The notes beneath the pieces were generated by a model. That model searched no databases. It was given only the letters and a program-made list of their open reading frames with translations, and was not told where the DNA came from. A DNA stretch of 64,000 bases, taken from assembly GCF_014193425.1 (NCBI RefSeq), contig NZ_JACHZG010000001.1, forward strand, positions 3,658,001 to 3,722,000, in the 5' to 3' direction. The DNA comes from Microlunatus antarcticus (GTDB taxonomy: Bacteria > Actinomycetota > Actinomycetes > Propionibacteriales > Propionibacteriaceae). The position numbers and the translations under genes were made by a program. How positions within the stretch are numbered: position 1 is the stretch's first letter; the number at the start of each line of letters is the position of its first letter. This document shows, in pieces, positions 9,038-17,347 of this stretch.

Positions 9038-9051
9038 AGCGTAGGGAGGAT
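9038..9051. promoter_or_regulatory. Compact divergent promoter between ispF and the Eis-like gene
   Basis: Only 26 bases separate the two starts. Minus strand: TACGCT (9043-9038) six bases before the ispF GTG. Plus strand: GAGGAT (9046-9051) six bases before the GTG at 9058; the overlapping GGGAGGA could alternatively act as a ribosome site for that gene. The two -10 boxes nearly touch, so the two transcripts probably compete for RNA polymerase. Confidence 0.5.
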
Positions 9052-9057
9052 GGGCCG

Positions 9058-10245
9058 GTGAGCGAAGAGGTGCGTCGGCTGGGACCGGAGGACGCCACGG
9101 CGTCGCAACGCCTCGGGTGGGAGGCGTTCGGCGTGCCGTCGGGCGACCCCGAGCCGCCCGAGGCGGAGCAGCCGGGCTGGCGCGGGTGGGGCGTGTTCCG
9201 TGAGGGCCGGCTCGTCGCGCAGGCCGCGGACCGGGAGTACGACGCCTGGTTCGGCGGGCGGGTGCTGCCCCTCGCCGGGGTCGCCGACGTCACCGTCGCG
9301 GCCGAGGCCCGCGGCGCCGGAGTGCTCGGACCGCTGCTGAGGGCGATGCTCGAGGGCGCCCGCGACCGCGGTGCCGTCGTGTCGACCCTCTTCCCCACCG
9401 CGCCGCGGATCTACCGCCGCGCGGGCTACGAGACCGTCGCCACGATGCGCTGGGTCGACGTGCCCAGCTCCGCGCTCAGCGCGCTCCCGCCGGCCCCCGT
9501 GGTGGAGCTGCGACGGGCCGGGGCCGAGGACGTCGAGCGGCTCCGCGCGCTCTACGCCGGCTGGGCGTCCGGGCTGGACGGGCCGCTGACCCGGACGGGC
9601 GTCTCCTTCCCCGCGACCGACGCGGAGCTCGTGGGCGCCACCACCGGCACCACCCTCGCTTCGGACGCGGCCGGGAACCCCCTCGGCTACGCGTCGTGGG
9701 TGCGGGGCTCGGGGAAGGTCGGGGAGCCCGACCTCCTCGTGCGCGACCTGGTGGCCGTCCGGGGCGACGCGTACGCGGCTCTGCTCCGCATGCTCGGGAG
9801 CTTTGCCAGCGTCGCGGCGACGGTGCGGCTGCGGACCACCGGCGACGACCTGCTGCGGCTGATGATCCCGACCGCGGACTGGACCCCTCGGCACGAGAAC
9901 CTCTACATGCTCAAGGTCCTGGACGTCGAGGCGGCGTTCACCGGGGCTCGTTGCGCGCCGGGCCTCGCGCTGCGGTCCGGCTTCACCGTCACCGACGACG
10001 TCCTGGGCACGGTCGACGGCAGCTACGCCGTGGTCGCCGAGGGCGGGTCGGTCCGCTGCTTCCGCGCCCCCGCGGTCGACGACCGGACGCTCGACCCACG
10101 TGCCCTGGCGCTGCTGGTGACCGGCGCGGCGCCCTGCCGCGACCTGCGCACGCTCGGCCTGCTCACGGGCGGCGACCCCGGACAGGACGCGGACTGGGAC
10201 GCCCTCGTCGCCGGCCGCGTGCGCGGGGTCCTCGACTACTTCTGA
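9058..10245 (+). CDS. Eis-family GNAT N-acetyltransferase
   Basis: 395-aa protein matching the length and plan of the Eis (enhanced intracellular survival) family: an N-terminal GNAT domain (LPLAGVADVTVAAEARGAGVLGPLL contains the acetyl-CoA loop RGAG), a second degenerate GNAT-like region, and a C-terminal SCP2-like domain. FPTAPRIYRRAGYE holds the conserved Tyr region, and the chain ends in Phe (LDYF); in mycobacterial Eis the C-terminal carboxylate of the last Phe is the catalytic base. Known members acetylate aminoglycosides and protein lysines; the natural substrate here is unknown. GTG start chosen because the ATG seven bases upstream is out of frame and closes at once. Confidence 0.85.
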   Translation: MSEEVRRLGPEDATASQRLGWEAFGVPSGDPEPPEAEQPGWRGWGVFREGRLVAQAADREYDAWFGGRVLPLAGVADVTVAAEARGAGVLGPLLRAMLEGARDRGAVVSTLFPTAPRIYRRAGYETVATMRWVDVPSSALSALPPAPVVELRRAGAEDVERLRALYAGWASGLDGPLTRTGVSFPATDAELVGATTGTTLASDAAGNPLGYASWVRGSGKVGEPDLLVRDLVAVRGDAYAALLRMLGSFASVAATVRLRTTGDDLLRLMIPTADWTPRHENLYMLKVLDVEAAFTGARCAPGLALRSGFTVTDDVLGTVDGSYAVVAEGGSVRCFRAPAVDDRTLDPRALALLVTGAAPCRDLRTLGLLTGGDPGQDADWDALVAGRVRGVLDYF

Positions 10246-10249
10246 GCCC

Positions 10250-10552
10250 TCAGCGGACGACGTGGGTGACGTCGACGACGCGCCACTCGACGGTCGCGTG
10301 GTCGATCGCCGCGTGCACGGCTGACCCCGCCATCTCGCCGCTGATCCCTGCGGCGCCCGCCAGGGCGAGCTCCCTCGACTCGTACGCGACGATGTCGACG
10401 ACCGTCCCGTCCTCGGTCTCGGTGATCCGTCGCCACTCGAAGCCCGGCTGGCGCCTCAGGTACTCGTCGATGTCGGCGTTCGCCGCCACGAAGTCGGCGG
10501 TGGTCAGGCCGGGGGCCGGTCGGAGGACGGTGACTTCAAGCGCTTCGGTCAT
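10250..10552 (-). CDS. Small ABM-fold (dimeric alpha+beta barrel) protein
   Basis: 100 residues from the ATG at 10552, preceded by AGGTGG. The pattern LEVTVLRPAPGLTTADFVAANADIDEYLRRQPGFEWRR, then a beta-strand VVDIVAYESRELALAGA and a C-terminal strand VEWRVVDVTHVV is that of the antibiotic-biosynthesis-monooxygenase-like superfamily. Such proteins are small dimers with varied roles (haem or quinone monooxygenases, or non-catalytic). No catalytic residues can be assigned. Tail-to-tail with the Eis-like gene (4 bases between stops). The longer upstream in-frame extension (to 10864) is rejected because it runs antisense through the small Lys-rich gene. Confidence 0.7.
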   Translation of the reverse strand: MTEALEVTVLRPAPGLTTADFVAANADIDEYLRRQPGFEWRRITETEDGTVVDIVAYESRELALAGAAGISGEMAGSAVHAAIDHATVEWRVVDVTHVVR

Positions 10553-10582
10553 GGGCGGTCTTCCACCTCGGATGGCGACGAT

Positions 10583-10602
10583 GCGCGGGCAGACGCCCGC
10601 GC
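10583..10602. promoter_or_regulatory. Perfect GC hairpin in the divergent intergenic region
   Basis: GCGCGGGC-AGAC-GCCCGCGC, an 8-bp stem with 4-base loop, 30 bases upstream of the ABM-fold gene. On the minus strand it would lie in the leader of that gene. No matching regulator family recognised. Confidence 0.4.
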
Positions 10603-10703
10603 GATCCACGGTGCCACGAGCACGCGTCTCGTCGACGTTCCTGGGGTCTGAACCGCCGCAGCGGCGGCGACCGGGTAAAGGGCAGTGACGAAGGGAGGCC
10701 GAC

Positions 10704-10856
10704 GTGGCCGACAAGAAGGGCAAGGGCAGCGACACCGCCAAGAAGGCGAACGCGAAGGCGGCCGAGGAGGGCAAGAAGAACCCGCGGAAGTCCTCCGCCG
10801 CCCAGGCCGAGCTGGGCAAGAAGGGCGCCAAGGCGAAGAAGGGCAAGAAGAAGTAG
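10704..10856 (+). CDS. 50-aa Lys/Ala-rich basic protein
   Basis: Starts at GTG 10704, six bases after AAGGGAGG, a strong ribosome site, and ends in a run of lysines (GAKAKKGKKK). About 20 of 50 residues are Lys or Arg, with Ala and Gly making up most of the rest; no membrane segment and no Cys. The composition resembles disordered nucleic-acid-binding tails. The same strand has longer ORFs in other frames, but only this frame has the ribosome site and codon pattern (third positions nearly all G or C). Function unknown; a nucleoid- or ribosome-associated role is a guess from charge. Confidence 0.65.
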   Translation: MADKKGKGSDTAKKANAKAAEEGKKNPRKSSAAQAELGKKGAKAKKGKKK

Positions 10857-10879
10857 TCCCGCACCAGCCGTGCTGAGGG

Positions 10880-11320
10880 TCAGGGGCGCGGGGCGGCGAG
10901 CTCCAAGTTGATGCCGTCCGGGTCCTGCAGCGACAGGATCACGAGCCCGAACGGGGGCAGGTCGGTCACGTCCCCGTGCGGGATACCGGCCTCCGTCAGC
11001 CGCTCGGCGGCGGCGTGCAGCTCGTCGACCGACCCGACCCGCAGGCTGAGGTGGTCGAGCCCGACGCGGTCGGGGTCGAAGGTGTCCCCCGGCGACGCCA
11101 CCGGGCGCAGGCCGAGCGTCTGCCCGTGAAAGGTGAAGGAGCAGCCCCCGTACGTCCGCCACGGGTCCGTCCGGACGGTCGGGTCGTCGACCTGGTCGCT
11201 GAAGTCGCGACCGGGCGGCATCCCGAAGAGCCGGCTGTAGAACGCCTTGCTCCGGTGGATGTCGGTCACCGTCAGACGGACGTGCGAGTACCCCAGCGGG
11301 CTGACGATCGGGTCGGTCAC
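10880..11320 (-). CDS. VOC-family (glyoxalase/bleomycin-resistance fold) protein
   Basis: 146-aa protein with two beta-alpha-beta-beta-beta modules: YSHVRLTVTDIHRSKAFYSRLFG, then LDHLSLRVGSVDELHAAAERLTEAG and the closing DPDGINLELAAP. The metal-binding positions expected of VOC enzymes (His in HVRL, His in LDHLSL, Glu in NLEL) are present, so it may be an active metal-dependent lyase, isomerase or dioxygenase; the substrate is unknown. The GTG at 11320 overlaps the stop of the preceding Cys-rich gene as GTGA, placing it third in a ychF-Cys-rich-VOC operon. Confidence 0.85.
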   Translation of the reverse strand: MTDPIVSPLGYSHVRLTVTDIHRSKAFYSRLFGMPPGRDFSDQVDDPTVRTDPWRTYGGCSFTFHGQTLGLRPVASPGDTFDPDRVGLDHLSLRVGSVDELHAAAERLTEAGIPHGDVTDLPPFGLVILSLQDPDGINLELAAPRP

Positions 11321-11757
11321 GACCTGACGTCGGTCGAGACGTCGCTGCACCCGCAGTACGAGCCGTGCGCCGTGGGGAACCGGCAGGCCAGCGGGACTCC
11401 CGGACGCCACTTCGGCGAGCGGGCAGCGGGATGCTTGTAGCCGCCGTCGCTGGTCCTCGGCACGACCTTGACGAGGCAGATCGGGCACCACCCGGTCTCG
11501 GCGCTGAACGGCCACTCGGTCGCGAGGGTCTCGGTGGACGTGTCCTCGTCGATCGCGCGGATCCAGGCCGCATCCACCTCGGCGTCGGTCAGCGGGACGA
11601 GGGCGGGCGCGTCCGCCGGGTACTTCCGCAGCGTGCGGCAGCCGGCGAGGTGGAGCTCGCGCGCCGTGCTGGCGTTCGACTCCAGGTTCGCGACGACCGG
11701 CTGGCCGGTCACGCGGTAGACCTGGCCTCGGAACAGGGCCTCGGACTCCAGGGACAC
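11317..11757 (-). CDS. Hypothetical Cys-rich protein, probable zinc binder
   Basis: 146 residues from the GTG at 11757, which follows AGAGGAG with good spacing. I do not recognise a family. The C-terminal half carries WCPICLVK followed about 35 residues later by CRF and YCGC, a spacing suited to a treble-clef or zinc-ribbon-like site; the N-terminal half holds a single Cys (AGCRTLRKYP). No signal peptide or membrane segment. It begins 35 bases after ychF stops and overlaps the VOC gene by 4 bases, so it is probably co-transcribed with both. Confidence 0.75.
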   Translation of the reverse strand: MSLESEALFRGQVYRVTGQPVVANLESNASTARELHLAGCRTLRKYPADAPALVPLTDAEVDAAWIRAIDEDTSTETLATEWPFSAETGWCPICLVKVVPRTSDGGYKHPAARSPKWRPGVPLACRFPTAHGSYCGCSDVSTDVRS

Positions 11758-11792
11758 CTTGTACTCCTCTACGTGTCGTGGGTTCGGCAGGA

Positions 11793-12866
11793 TCAGTTGT
11801 TGAAGCGGAACTCGACGACGTCGCCGTCGACCATCACGTAGTCCTTGCCCTCGAGGCGGACCTGGCCCTTGGACCGGGCGTTGTTGACCGTCCCGGCGGC
11901 CACGAGGTCGTCGTACGAGACGATCTCGGCCTTGATGAAGCCCTTCTGGAAGTCCGTGTGGATCACGCCGGCGGCCTCGGGGGCGGTGGCGCCCTTCGCG
12001 ATCGTCCAGGCGCGCGACTCCTTGGGGCCCGCGGTCAGGTAGGTCTGCAGGCCGAGGGTGTCGAACGCGACGCGGGCGAGGTGGTCGAGGCCGGGCTCGT
12101 CCATGCCCATCTCGGCGAGGAGCTCGCGCGCCTCGTCCGGCTCCATCTCGACCAGCTCGGACTCGATCTTGGCGTCGAGGAAGATCGCCTCCGCCGGCGC
12201 GACGATCGCGCGCAGCCGGTCCAGCAGCGCGGCGTCGGCAAGCTCGTCGGAGTCGCAGTTGAAGACGTAGAGGAACGGCTTGGCCGTCAGCAGGAACAGC
12301 TCGCGCAGCGGCTCGCGGTCCAGCCCGGCGGCGAAGACCGTACGGCCGGAGTCGAGGACCTCCTGCGCCTCCTTGGCCGCGGCGATGACGGCCAGCTTGT
12401 CCTTGTTGGTGCGGGCCTCCTTCTCCAGCCGCGGCAGCGCCCGCTCGATGGTCTGGAGGTCGGCCAGGATCAGCTCGGTGTCGATGGTGGAGATGTCGTT
12501 GTCCGGCTCCACCTTGCCCTCGACGTGGGTGACGTCGGGGTCGACGAACACCCGCGTCACCTGGCAGATCGCGTCCGCCTCGCGGATGTGGGACAGGAAC
12601 GCGTTGCCCATCCCCTCGCCCTGGCTGGCGCCGCGGACGATGCCGGCGATGTCGACGAAGCTGACCGTGGCCGGGACCGTGCGCTCGGAGGAGAAGAGGT
12701 CGCTCAGCACCCCGAGGCGGGGGTCCGGGACCCCGACGACGCCGACGTTGGGCTCGATCGTCGCGAACGGGTAGTTCGCGGCGAGGACGTCGTTGCGGGT
12801 CAGCGCGTTGAAGAGGGTGGACTTGCCGGCGTTGGGCAGTCCGACGATGCCGATGGTGAGAGCCAC
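11793..12866 (-). CDS. ychF: Redox-regulated ATPase YchF (Obg-related)
   Basis: 357-aa ribosome-associated P-loop NTPase that hydrolyses ATP rather than GTP and affects translation and oxidative-stress responses. P-loop GLPNAGKST near residue 10, switch region [12 protein letters not shown]3 DIAG, a degenerate G4 region YVFNCDS instead of NKxD, and a C-terminal TGS domain ending in EFRFNN, all as in YchF. The GTG at 12866 gives the standard N-terminus and lies eight bases after TATGCT; an extension to 12974 is upstream of that promoter. Corresponds in position to Rv1112 next to ispH in mycobacteria. Confidence 0.95.
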   Translation of the reverse strand: MALTIGIVGLPNAGKSTLFNALTRNDVLAANYPFATIEPNVGVVGVPDPRLGVLSDLFSSERTVPATVSFVDIAGIVRGASQGEGMGNAFLSHIREADAICQVTRVFVDPDVTHVEGKVEPDNDISTIDTELILADLQTIERALPRLEKEARTNKDKLAVIAAAKEAQEVLDSGRTVFAAGLDREPLRELFLLTAKPFLYVFNCDSDELADAALLDRLRAIVAPAEAIFLDAKIESELVEMEPDEARELLAEMGMDEPGLDHLARVAFDTLGLQTYLTAGPKESRAWTIAKGATAPEAAGVIHTDFQKGFIKAEIVSYDDLVAAGTVNNARSKGQVRLEGKDYVMVDGDVVEFRFNN

Positions 12867-12958
12867 GTCGGACGAGCATACGGTTCCGCGGGCGCCAGCG
12901 CCGCGTGGAAGCCGGCCGGGGGTCGAGGAACGCTCCCCTGGGACTAGGGTCCGAAGAC

Positions 12959-13417
12959 ATGGCCGACCGACCACCGCTGCCCCCGTTCGACGCCGAGACC
13001 GCCGCCGTGAAGGTCCAGGCCGCCGAGGACGCGTGGAACAGCCGCGACGCCGAGCGCGTCTCGCTGGCGTACACGGAGGACTCGCAGTGGCGCAACCGCG
13101 ACCAGTTCGTCTCCGGGCGGGCCGAGATCGTCGCGTTCCTCACGGCCAAGTGGGAGCGCGAGCACGACTACGCGCTGCGCAAGTCGCTGTGGGCGTACGC
13201 GGGGAACCGGATCGCGGTGCGCTTCGCCTACGAGTGCCGTGACGACGCCGGGCAGTGGTGGCGCAGCTACGGCAACGAGAACTGGGAGTTCGACGAGCAC
13301 GGGCTGATGCGCCGCCGCGAGGCGAGCATCAACGACCTGGCCATCGCGGAGGCCGACCGGCGGATCTTCGGCCCGCGTCCCGAGAGCGAGCGCGGGGTCG
13401 ACCTCCCCCTCCGCTGA
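12959..13417 (+). CDS. DUF1348 family (NTF2-like fold) protein
   Basis: 152-aa protein of the widely conserved DUF1348 family, recognisable from [30 protein letters not shown] and [27 protein letters not shown]. The fold is the SnoaL/NTF2-like cone; no enzymatic role is established for the family. ATG at 12959 lies eight bases after TAGGGT (12945-12950), which favours a near-leaderless message; the upstream in-frame ATG at 12905 is before that box. Divergent from ychF across 92 bases and convergent with the DoxX gene across a long hairpin. Confidence 0.9.
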   Translation: MADRPPLPPFDAETAAVKVQAAEDAWNSRDAERVSLAYTEDSQWRNRDQFVSGRAEIVAFLTAKWEREHDYALRKSLWAYAGNRIAVRFAYECRDDAGQWWRSYGNENWEFDEHGLMRRREASINDLAIAEADRRIFGPRPESERGVDLPLR

Positions 13418-13418
13418 C

Positions 13419-13490
13419 GACAGCCGCGCACCTTCCTCACAGCCGCCCAGGTTGCGGACTGGGCGGTTGTGTCGGAGGTGCGCGGCTGTC
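13419..13490. terminator. Long bidirectional hairpin between convergent genes
   Basis: Outer arms of 15 perfect base pairs (13419-13433 with 13476-13490), a 4x4 internal loop, then an inner stem of 13 pairs with one G-U (13438-13450 with 13459-13471) and an 8-base apical loop. It begins two bases after the DUF1348 stop and ends 29 bases before the DoxX stop, so it can terminate both genes. Confidence 0.8.
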
Positions 13491-13519
13491 GGTAGGTCAG
13501 CGGCCTCAGGACGGCTGGG

Positions 13520-14116
13520 TCAGGCGACCCCGGCCTCGCGCGCCTCGCGGATGCGACGGCGGCGCTTGGCCCCGAAGATCGCGCGGTCGAGGGAGATCCG
13601 GCCGGCGCCCGAGATGGCGAGGACGAGGGCGACGATCCCGGTGAGCCCGGCGAACTCGTACCCGCCGTCGGAGACGAAGAAGCCGTTGGGCAGGTGGACG
13701 AACCAGATGGCGACCGCCATGGCCGCCGCGTAGCAGATGCCGATGATCACCGTGAGCAGCCCGAAGACCATGGCGAGACCGCCGGCCAGCTCGAGGATGA
13801 TGATCACGATGCCGGCCACCTGCGGCAGCGGCACGCCCATCTGGGTGAAACCGGACTGCGTCGCGGTGAAGCTGCCGCCGCCCTGCAGGAAGAGCTTCTG
13901 GTAGCCGTGGGCGAGCATGATCGCCGCGAGGCCGAGCCGCAGGATCAGCAGGCCGAGGTCGGCGCGGACGTGACTGCGGGGCCGGACGGGCTTGACGTCG
14001 CGGTCGAGGTCGGAGCGGTCGTCGTCGCGGTTGTTCGTGCTGAGCGAGCCGGTCGAGCCCGAGGGGCTCGTCGAGTACCCGTCAGGCCGGGTCGGCGGGG
14101 TGTAGGAGCTGGACAC
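13520..14116 (-). CDS. DoxX-family membrane protein
   Basis: 198-aa integral membrane protein. The first ~60 residues are polar, Ser/Thr/Asp-rich and probably disordered; then come four hydrophobic segments (LGLLILRLGLAAIMLAHGY, VAGIVIIILELAGGLAMV, LTVIIGICYAAAMAVAIWF, FAGLTGIVALVLAISG), the DoxX arrangement, with HGYQKL after the first. DoxX proteins are linked to thiol and oxidative-stress balance and often partner other redox proteins; no partner is adjacent here. Start GTG 14116 has GGAGG about eight bases upstream. Ends in a basic tail. Confidence 0.85.
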   Translation of the reverse strand: MSSSYTPPTRPDGYSTSPSGSTGSLSTNNRDDDRSDLDRDVKPVRPRSHVRADLGLLILRLGLAAIMLAHGYQKLFLQGGGSFTATQSGFTQMGVPLPQVAGIVIIILELAGGLAMVFGLLTVIIGICYAAAMAVAIWFVHLPNGFFVSDGGYEFAGLTGIVALVLAISGAGRISLDRAIFGAKRRRRIREAREAGVA

Positions 14117-14217
14117 CGTCGGTCCTCCGAGGGTCGTGGCCCGGGTGCGGGCCGTGAACGACCACCGTAGGGGCGCGCGGACGCCCGACGAGGGACGCTC
14201 GCCGGGGCCGGGGCGCC

Positions 14218-15507
14218 CTACTCCGACCAGAACGCGGTGAGCGCCCGCGCGAGGTCGTGCGGGTCGCGCGAGCCGGTGAGCTCGCGGGCGGAGTGCATCG
14301 ACAGCGTGGGGATGCCGACGTCGACGACCGCGAGGCCGAGCCGGGTCGCGGTGAGCGGGCCGATCGTCGAGCCGCAGGGCATGGCGTTGTTCGAGACGAA
14401 GGTCTGCACCCCGACCCCCGCCGTCCGGCACGCGGCGCGCCAGCGGGCCATGCCGACGCCCTCGCTGGCGTAGCGCTGGTTGGCGTTGATCTTGAGCAGC
14501 GGTCCACCGTTGAGCAGCGGCCGGTTGGCCGGGTCGTGCCGCTCGGGGTAGTTCGGATGCACGGCGTGGCCCGCGTCGGACGACACGCAGAACGAGCGCG
14601 CCCAGGCGCGGTGCTGCTCGTCGGTCCCGGCCCCGAGCGCCGCGCCGGTCCGGACGAGGACGTCGGCGAGCAGCGGCCCGGAGGCCCCCGTACGGCTCTC
14701 GCTGCCGAGCTCCTCGTGGTCGAAGGCGGCCAGGACCGCGATCTCGTCGCTCTCCCCCGCCGCGAGCAGGGCGGTCAGGCTCGCGTGCACGGACGCGAGG
14801 TTGTCGAGCCGGGCGGAGGCGAAGAACTCCCCCGCCGGGCCGAACACGCTCGGCGTCGCCGTGTCGAAGGCGAAGAGGTCGAACGCCTCGACGTCGGCCG
14901 CGCGCGCCCCGACGAGCGCGGCGACGTGGTCGAGGACCCCCGGCCCGGCCGTCCCGACGCCCCAGACCGGTGCGGTGTGGTGCTGCCGGTCGAGCTTGAG
15001 CCCGTTCTCCCCGATCCCGCGGTCGAGGTGGATGGCCAGCTGCGGGATGCGGACGACGGGACCGGTCCGCATCAGCGGCGTGCTCCCGTCGCGCAGCACC
15101 AGCCGGCCGGCCAGGCCGAGCTCGCGGTCGAGCCAGGAGTTGAGCAGCGGGCCGCCGTAGATCTCCCAGCCGAGCTGGTGCCAGCCGTACGCGGACAGGT
15201 CCGGAGAGGGCTTGAGCCGGAACGTCGGGGAGTCGGTGTGCGAGCCGACGACCCGGAACGGCGTCAGCGGTCCGGCGCCGGCGGGCACGCGCCAGGCCAC
15301 GAGCGCCCCGTCGCGGACCAGGTAGTGCCCGCCCGGGCTCGCGTCCCAGGCCTCGGCCTCGTCCTGCTGCGTCCACCCGGCCGCCGCCAGCCGGCGGGCC
15401 CCCTCCGCCGCCGCGTGGTACGAGGTCGGCGAGGCCTGGACGAAGGCGGCCAGGTCGGCCACGTGGACGGCGGCTGGAGCGGTGGCGGGGTCTCGGGGCT
15501 CGGGCAC
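14218..15507 (-). CDS. M18-family aminopeptidase (aspartyl aminopeptidase type)
   Basis: 429-aa cytosolic dizinc aminopeptidase of family M18 that removes acidic or other N-terminal residues. Metal and catalytic motifs are visible in order: GSHTDSPTFRLKP (His and Asp ligands), AAFDHEELGSES (catalytic Glu and ligand), and near the C-terminus LSMHSARELTGSRDPHD (last His ligand). I choose the GTG at 15507 over the ATG at 15543 because TACCGT (15519-15514) sits exactly six bases before it, so transcription would begin at the GTG. The gene is probably monocistronic and divergent from rmuC. Confidence 0.93.
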   Translation of the reverse strand: MPEPRDPATAPAAVHVADLAAFVQASPTSYHAAAEGARRLAAAGWTQQDEAEAWDASPGGHYLVRDGALVAWRVPAGAGPLTPFRVVGSHTDSPTFRLKPSPDLSAYGWHQLGWEIYGGPLLNSWLDRELGLAGRLVLRDGSTPLMRTGPVVRIPQLAIHLDRGIGENGLKLDRQHHTAPVWGVGTAGPGVLDHVAALVGARAADVEAFDLFAFDTATPSVFGPAGEFFASARLDNLASVHASLTALLAAGESDEIAVLAAFDHEELGSESRTGASGPLLADVLVRTGAALGAGTDEQHRAWARSFCVSSDAGHAVHPNYPERHDPANRPLLNGGPLLKINANQRYASEGVGMARWRAACRTAGVGVQTFVSNNAMPCGSTIGPLTATRLGLAVVDVGIPTLSMHSARELTGSRDPHDLARALTAFWSE

Positions 15508-15612
15508 GCGCCCACGGTAGACGGGCGTCCGCCGACGTGACACCGGTCGCTCCCGGGCACCCGACGGAGTGGCGTGGGCGTTGTGTCAGTGGGCCCCTGC
15601 ATGCTCGTGGCC

Positions 15613-17250
15613 ATGGACGGGATCTCGCTCTTGCTGCTGGTCGTGGCGCTGCTCGTGGGCGTCGTGGCCGGGGTGCTGGTCGGCCGCCGTCTGGCCGGTG
15701 CCGACCGCGACACGACCGACGCCCGGGCCGCGGCGGCGCTGGCCGCCGCACGTGCCGAGGTGTCCGAGGCCCAGGCCGGGGCGGCCCACGCCCGGACCGA
15801 GGCCGCGACCGCGCGTACGGAGGCGGCCCACGCCCGCGCCGAGCTGGGCCAGGCCCGCGCCGACGTGGCCGAGGCCAAGGCCGGCGTCGCCGAGGCTCGC
15901 GCCGGGGTCTCCGACGCACGCAGCGAGGCGTCGGCCGCCCAGGCCGAGGCGGCGATGGTCGCCGCGGAGATGGCGGGCGCGGTGGCCCAGCGCGACGCGG
16001 CCGTGGCCCGCGCGAAGGAGGTCGCGGCCGACCGCGAGGCGCTGCTCAACCACTTCAAGGTCGTCAGCAACGAGACGCTGGCGCGCCAGGGCGCGACGGC
16101 GGACGTGGCCCACGAGGGCCGGCTCAAGGCCACGGCCGAGCTGATGGCCCCCGTGCGCGAGCAGCTCGGCCTGCTCAGCAGTCGGCTGATCGAGGTGGAG
16201 AAGGAGCGGGTCGAGATGTCGGTCGACCTGCGCGCGCAGGTCCAGACCGTGCGGCAGACCGGCGAGACCCTGCGCCGCGAGACCTCCGCGCTGGTGACCG
16301 CGCTGCGCAAGCCGCAGATCCGCGGTTCGTGGGGCGAGACGCAGCTCAAGCGGGTGGCCGAGATCGCCGGCATGCTCGACCGCTGCGACTTCGAGCTGCA
16401 GCACACGATGACGACCGACGACAAGACGTTCCGGCCCGACATGCGGGTCAACCTGGCTGAGGGCAAGCACGTCTTCGTCGACTCGAAGGTGCCGCTGTCG
16501 GCGTTCCTCGAGGCGGCCGAGGCCGAGTCGGCGGAGGACGACGCGCGTCGTACGGAGGCCCTGGTCCGCTACGGGCGTCACGTCCGGACCCACGTCGACC
16601 AGCTGTCGACCAAGCAGTACTGGAAGGGCGGCGAGACGCCCGAGTTCGTCGTGCTGTTCCTGCCCAGCGAGGCCTTCTTCGCCGCGGCGCTCGAGCAGGT
16701 CCCCGACCTCTACGACTACGCGGCGAAGCGGAACGTGGTGCTGGCCACGCCGACCACGCTGATCGGGCTGCTCCGGGCGGTCGCGTACGGGTGGCGCCAG
16801 GCCGCGCTCGCCGAGAGCGCCGCTGAGGTGTTCCGGCTGGGCCGCGAGCTGCACGAACGGCTCGGCGTCATGGGCAGCCGCCTCGACAAGCTGGGCCGTG
16901 CGCTGCAGGGCTCGGTGAAGGCCTACAACGAGACGGTCGCGACGGTCGAGAGCCGGGTGCTGGTCCAGGCTCGCCGGTTCTCGGACCTCAAGGTCACCGA
17001 GGCCGAGCTCACCGGGCTCACCCAGCTCGAGGCGACGACCCGGCAGATCCAGGCCCCGGAGCTCGTCGAGGACGCGACCCAGGTCGAGCCGCTCATCGGC
17101 CGGACGAGCAAGCGGCGGAGCCGCGCGGCCTCGGCGCTCACCGCGAACGTTCCGGAGGCCGAGGAGCTCGTCCGCCCCGAGCCCGACCTGTGGGAGCTGG
17201 TGGGCGACGACGCCGCCGTCGAGGACGAGCGCAAGGCGCGCTCGTCCTGA
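15613..17250 (+). CDS. rmuC: DNA recombination protein RmuC
   Basis: 545-aa membrane-tethered RmuC. It has an N-terminal hydrophobic helix (ISLLLLVVALLVGVVAGVLVG), a 100-residue Ala/Glu/Arg-rich coiled coil (residues ~40-140), and the conserved RmuC core with RGSWGETQLKRVAEIAGM, VDSKVPLSAF and FLPSEAFFAAAL, a nuclease-like fold. In E. coli it limits inversion rearrangements; the biochemical activity is uncertain. Start could be the ATG at 15613 or the in-frame ATG at 15601; the former puts the membrane helix right at the N-terminus. Convergent with ispH. Confidence 0.9.
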   Translation: MDGISLLLLVVALLVGVVAGVLVGRRLAGADRDTTDARAAAALAAARAEVSEAQAGAAHARTEAATARTEAAHARAELGQARADVAEAKAGVAEARAGVSDARSEASAAQAEAAMVAAEMAGAVAQRDAAVARAKEVAADREALLNHFKVVSNETLARQGATADVAHEGRLKATAELMAPVREQLGLLSSRLIEVEKERVEMSVDLRAQVQTVRQTGETLRRETSALVTALRKPQIRGSWGETQLKRVAEIAGMLDRCDFELQHTMTTDDKTFRPDMRVNLAEGKHVFVDSKVPLSAFLEAAEAESAEDDARRTEALVRYGRHVRTHVDQLSTKQYWKGGETPEFVVLFLPSEAFFAAALEQVPDLYDYAAKRNVVLATPTTLIGLLRAVAYGWRQAALAESAAEVFRLGRELHERLGVMGSRLDKLGRALQGSVKAYNETVATVESRVLVQARRFSDLKVTEAELTGLTQLEATTRQIQAPELVEDATQVEPLIGRTSKRRSRAASALTANVPEAEELVRPEPDLWELVGDDAAVEDERKARSS

Positions 17251-17265
17251 CGAGCCCTAGGAACG

Positions 17266-17286
17266 CTCCCTGAGCCTGTCGAAGCG
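17266..17286 (+). repeat. Dispersed repeat copy (intergenic, first of a pair)
   Basis: CTCCCTGAGCCTGTCGAAGC, same orientation as the copies in pepN and aceB. Confidence 0.75.
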
Positions 17287-17289
17287 GTG

Positions 17290-17307
17290 TCCTGAGCCCG
17301 TCGAAGG
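17290..17307 (+). repeat. Dispersed repeat copy (intergenic, second of a pair)
   Basis: TCCTGAGCCCGTCGAAGG, 3 bases after the first copy and in direct orientation. Confidence 0.75.
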
Positions 17308-17347
17308 AGGCCTCGAAGAGGTCAGCGTTCCTGAACCACCCCGAGGG

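Larger units (their letters stand above)
17259..17332. terminator. Hairpin with two repeat copies between rmuC and ispH
   Basis: AGGAACGCT (17259-17267) pairs with AGCGTTCCT (17324-17332). The 56-base loop contains two same-orientation copies of the dispersed repeat (17266-17286 and 17290-17307). It lies between two convergent stops, so bidirectional termination is likely. Confidence 0.6.

Noticed and set aside
10553-10864. N-terminal extension of the ABM-fold gene with a hydrophobic start (MRDYFFLPFFALAPFL...)
   Set aside because: It is the antisense of the Lys-rich small gene; Lys codons read backward as Phe/Leu mimic a signal peptide.
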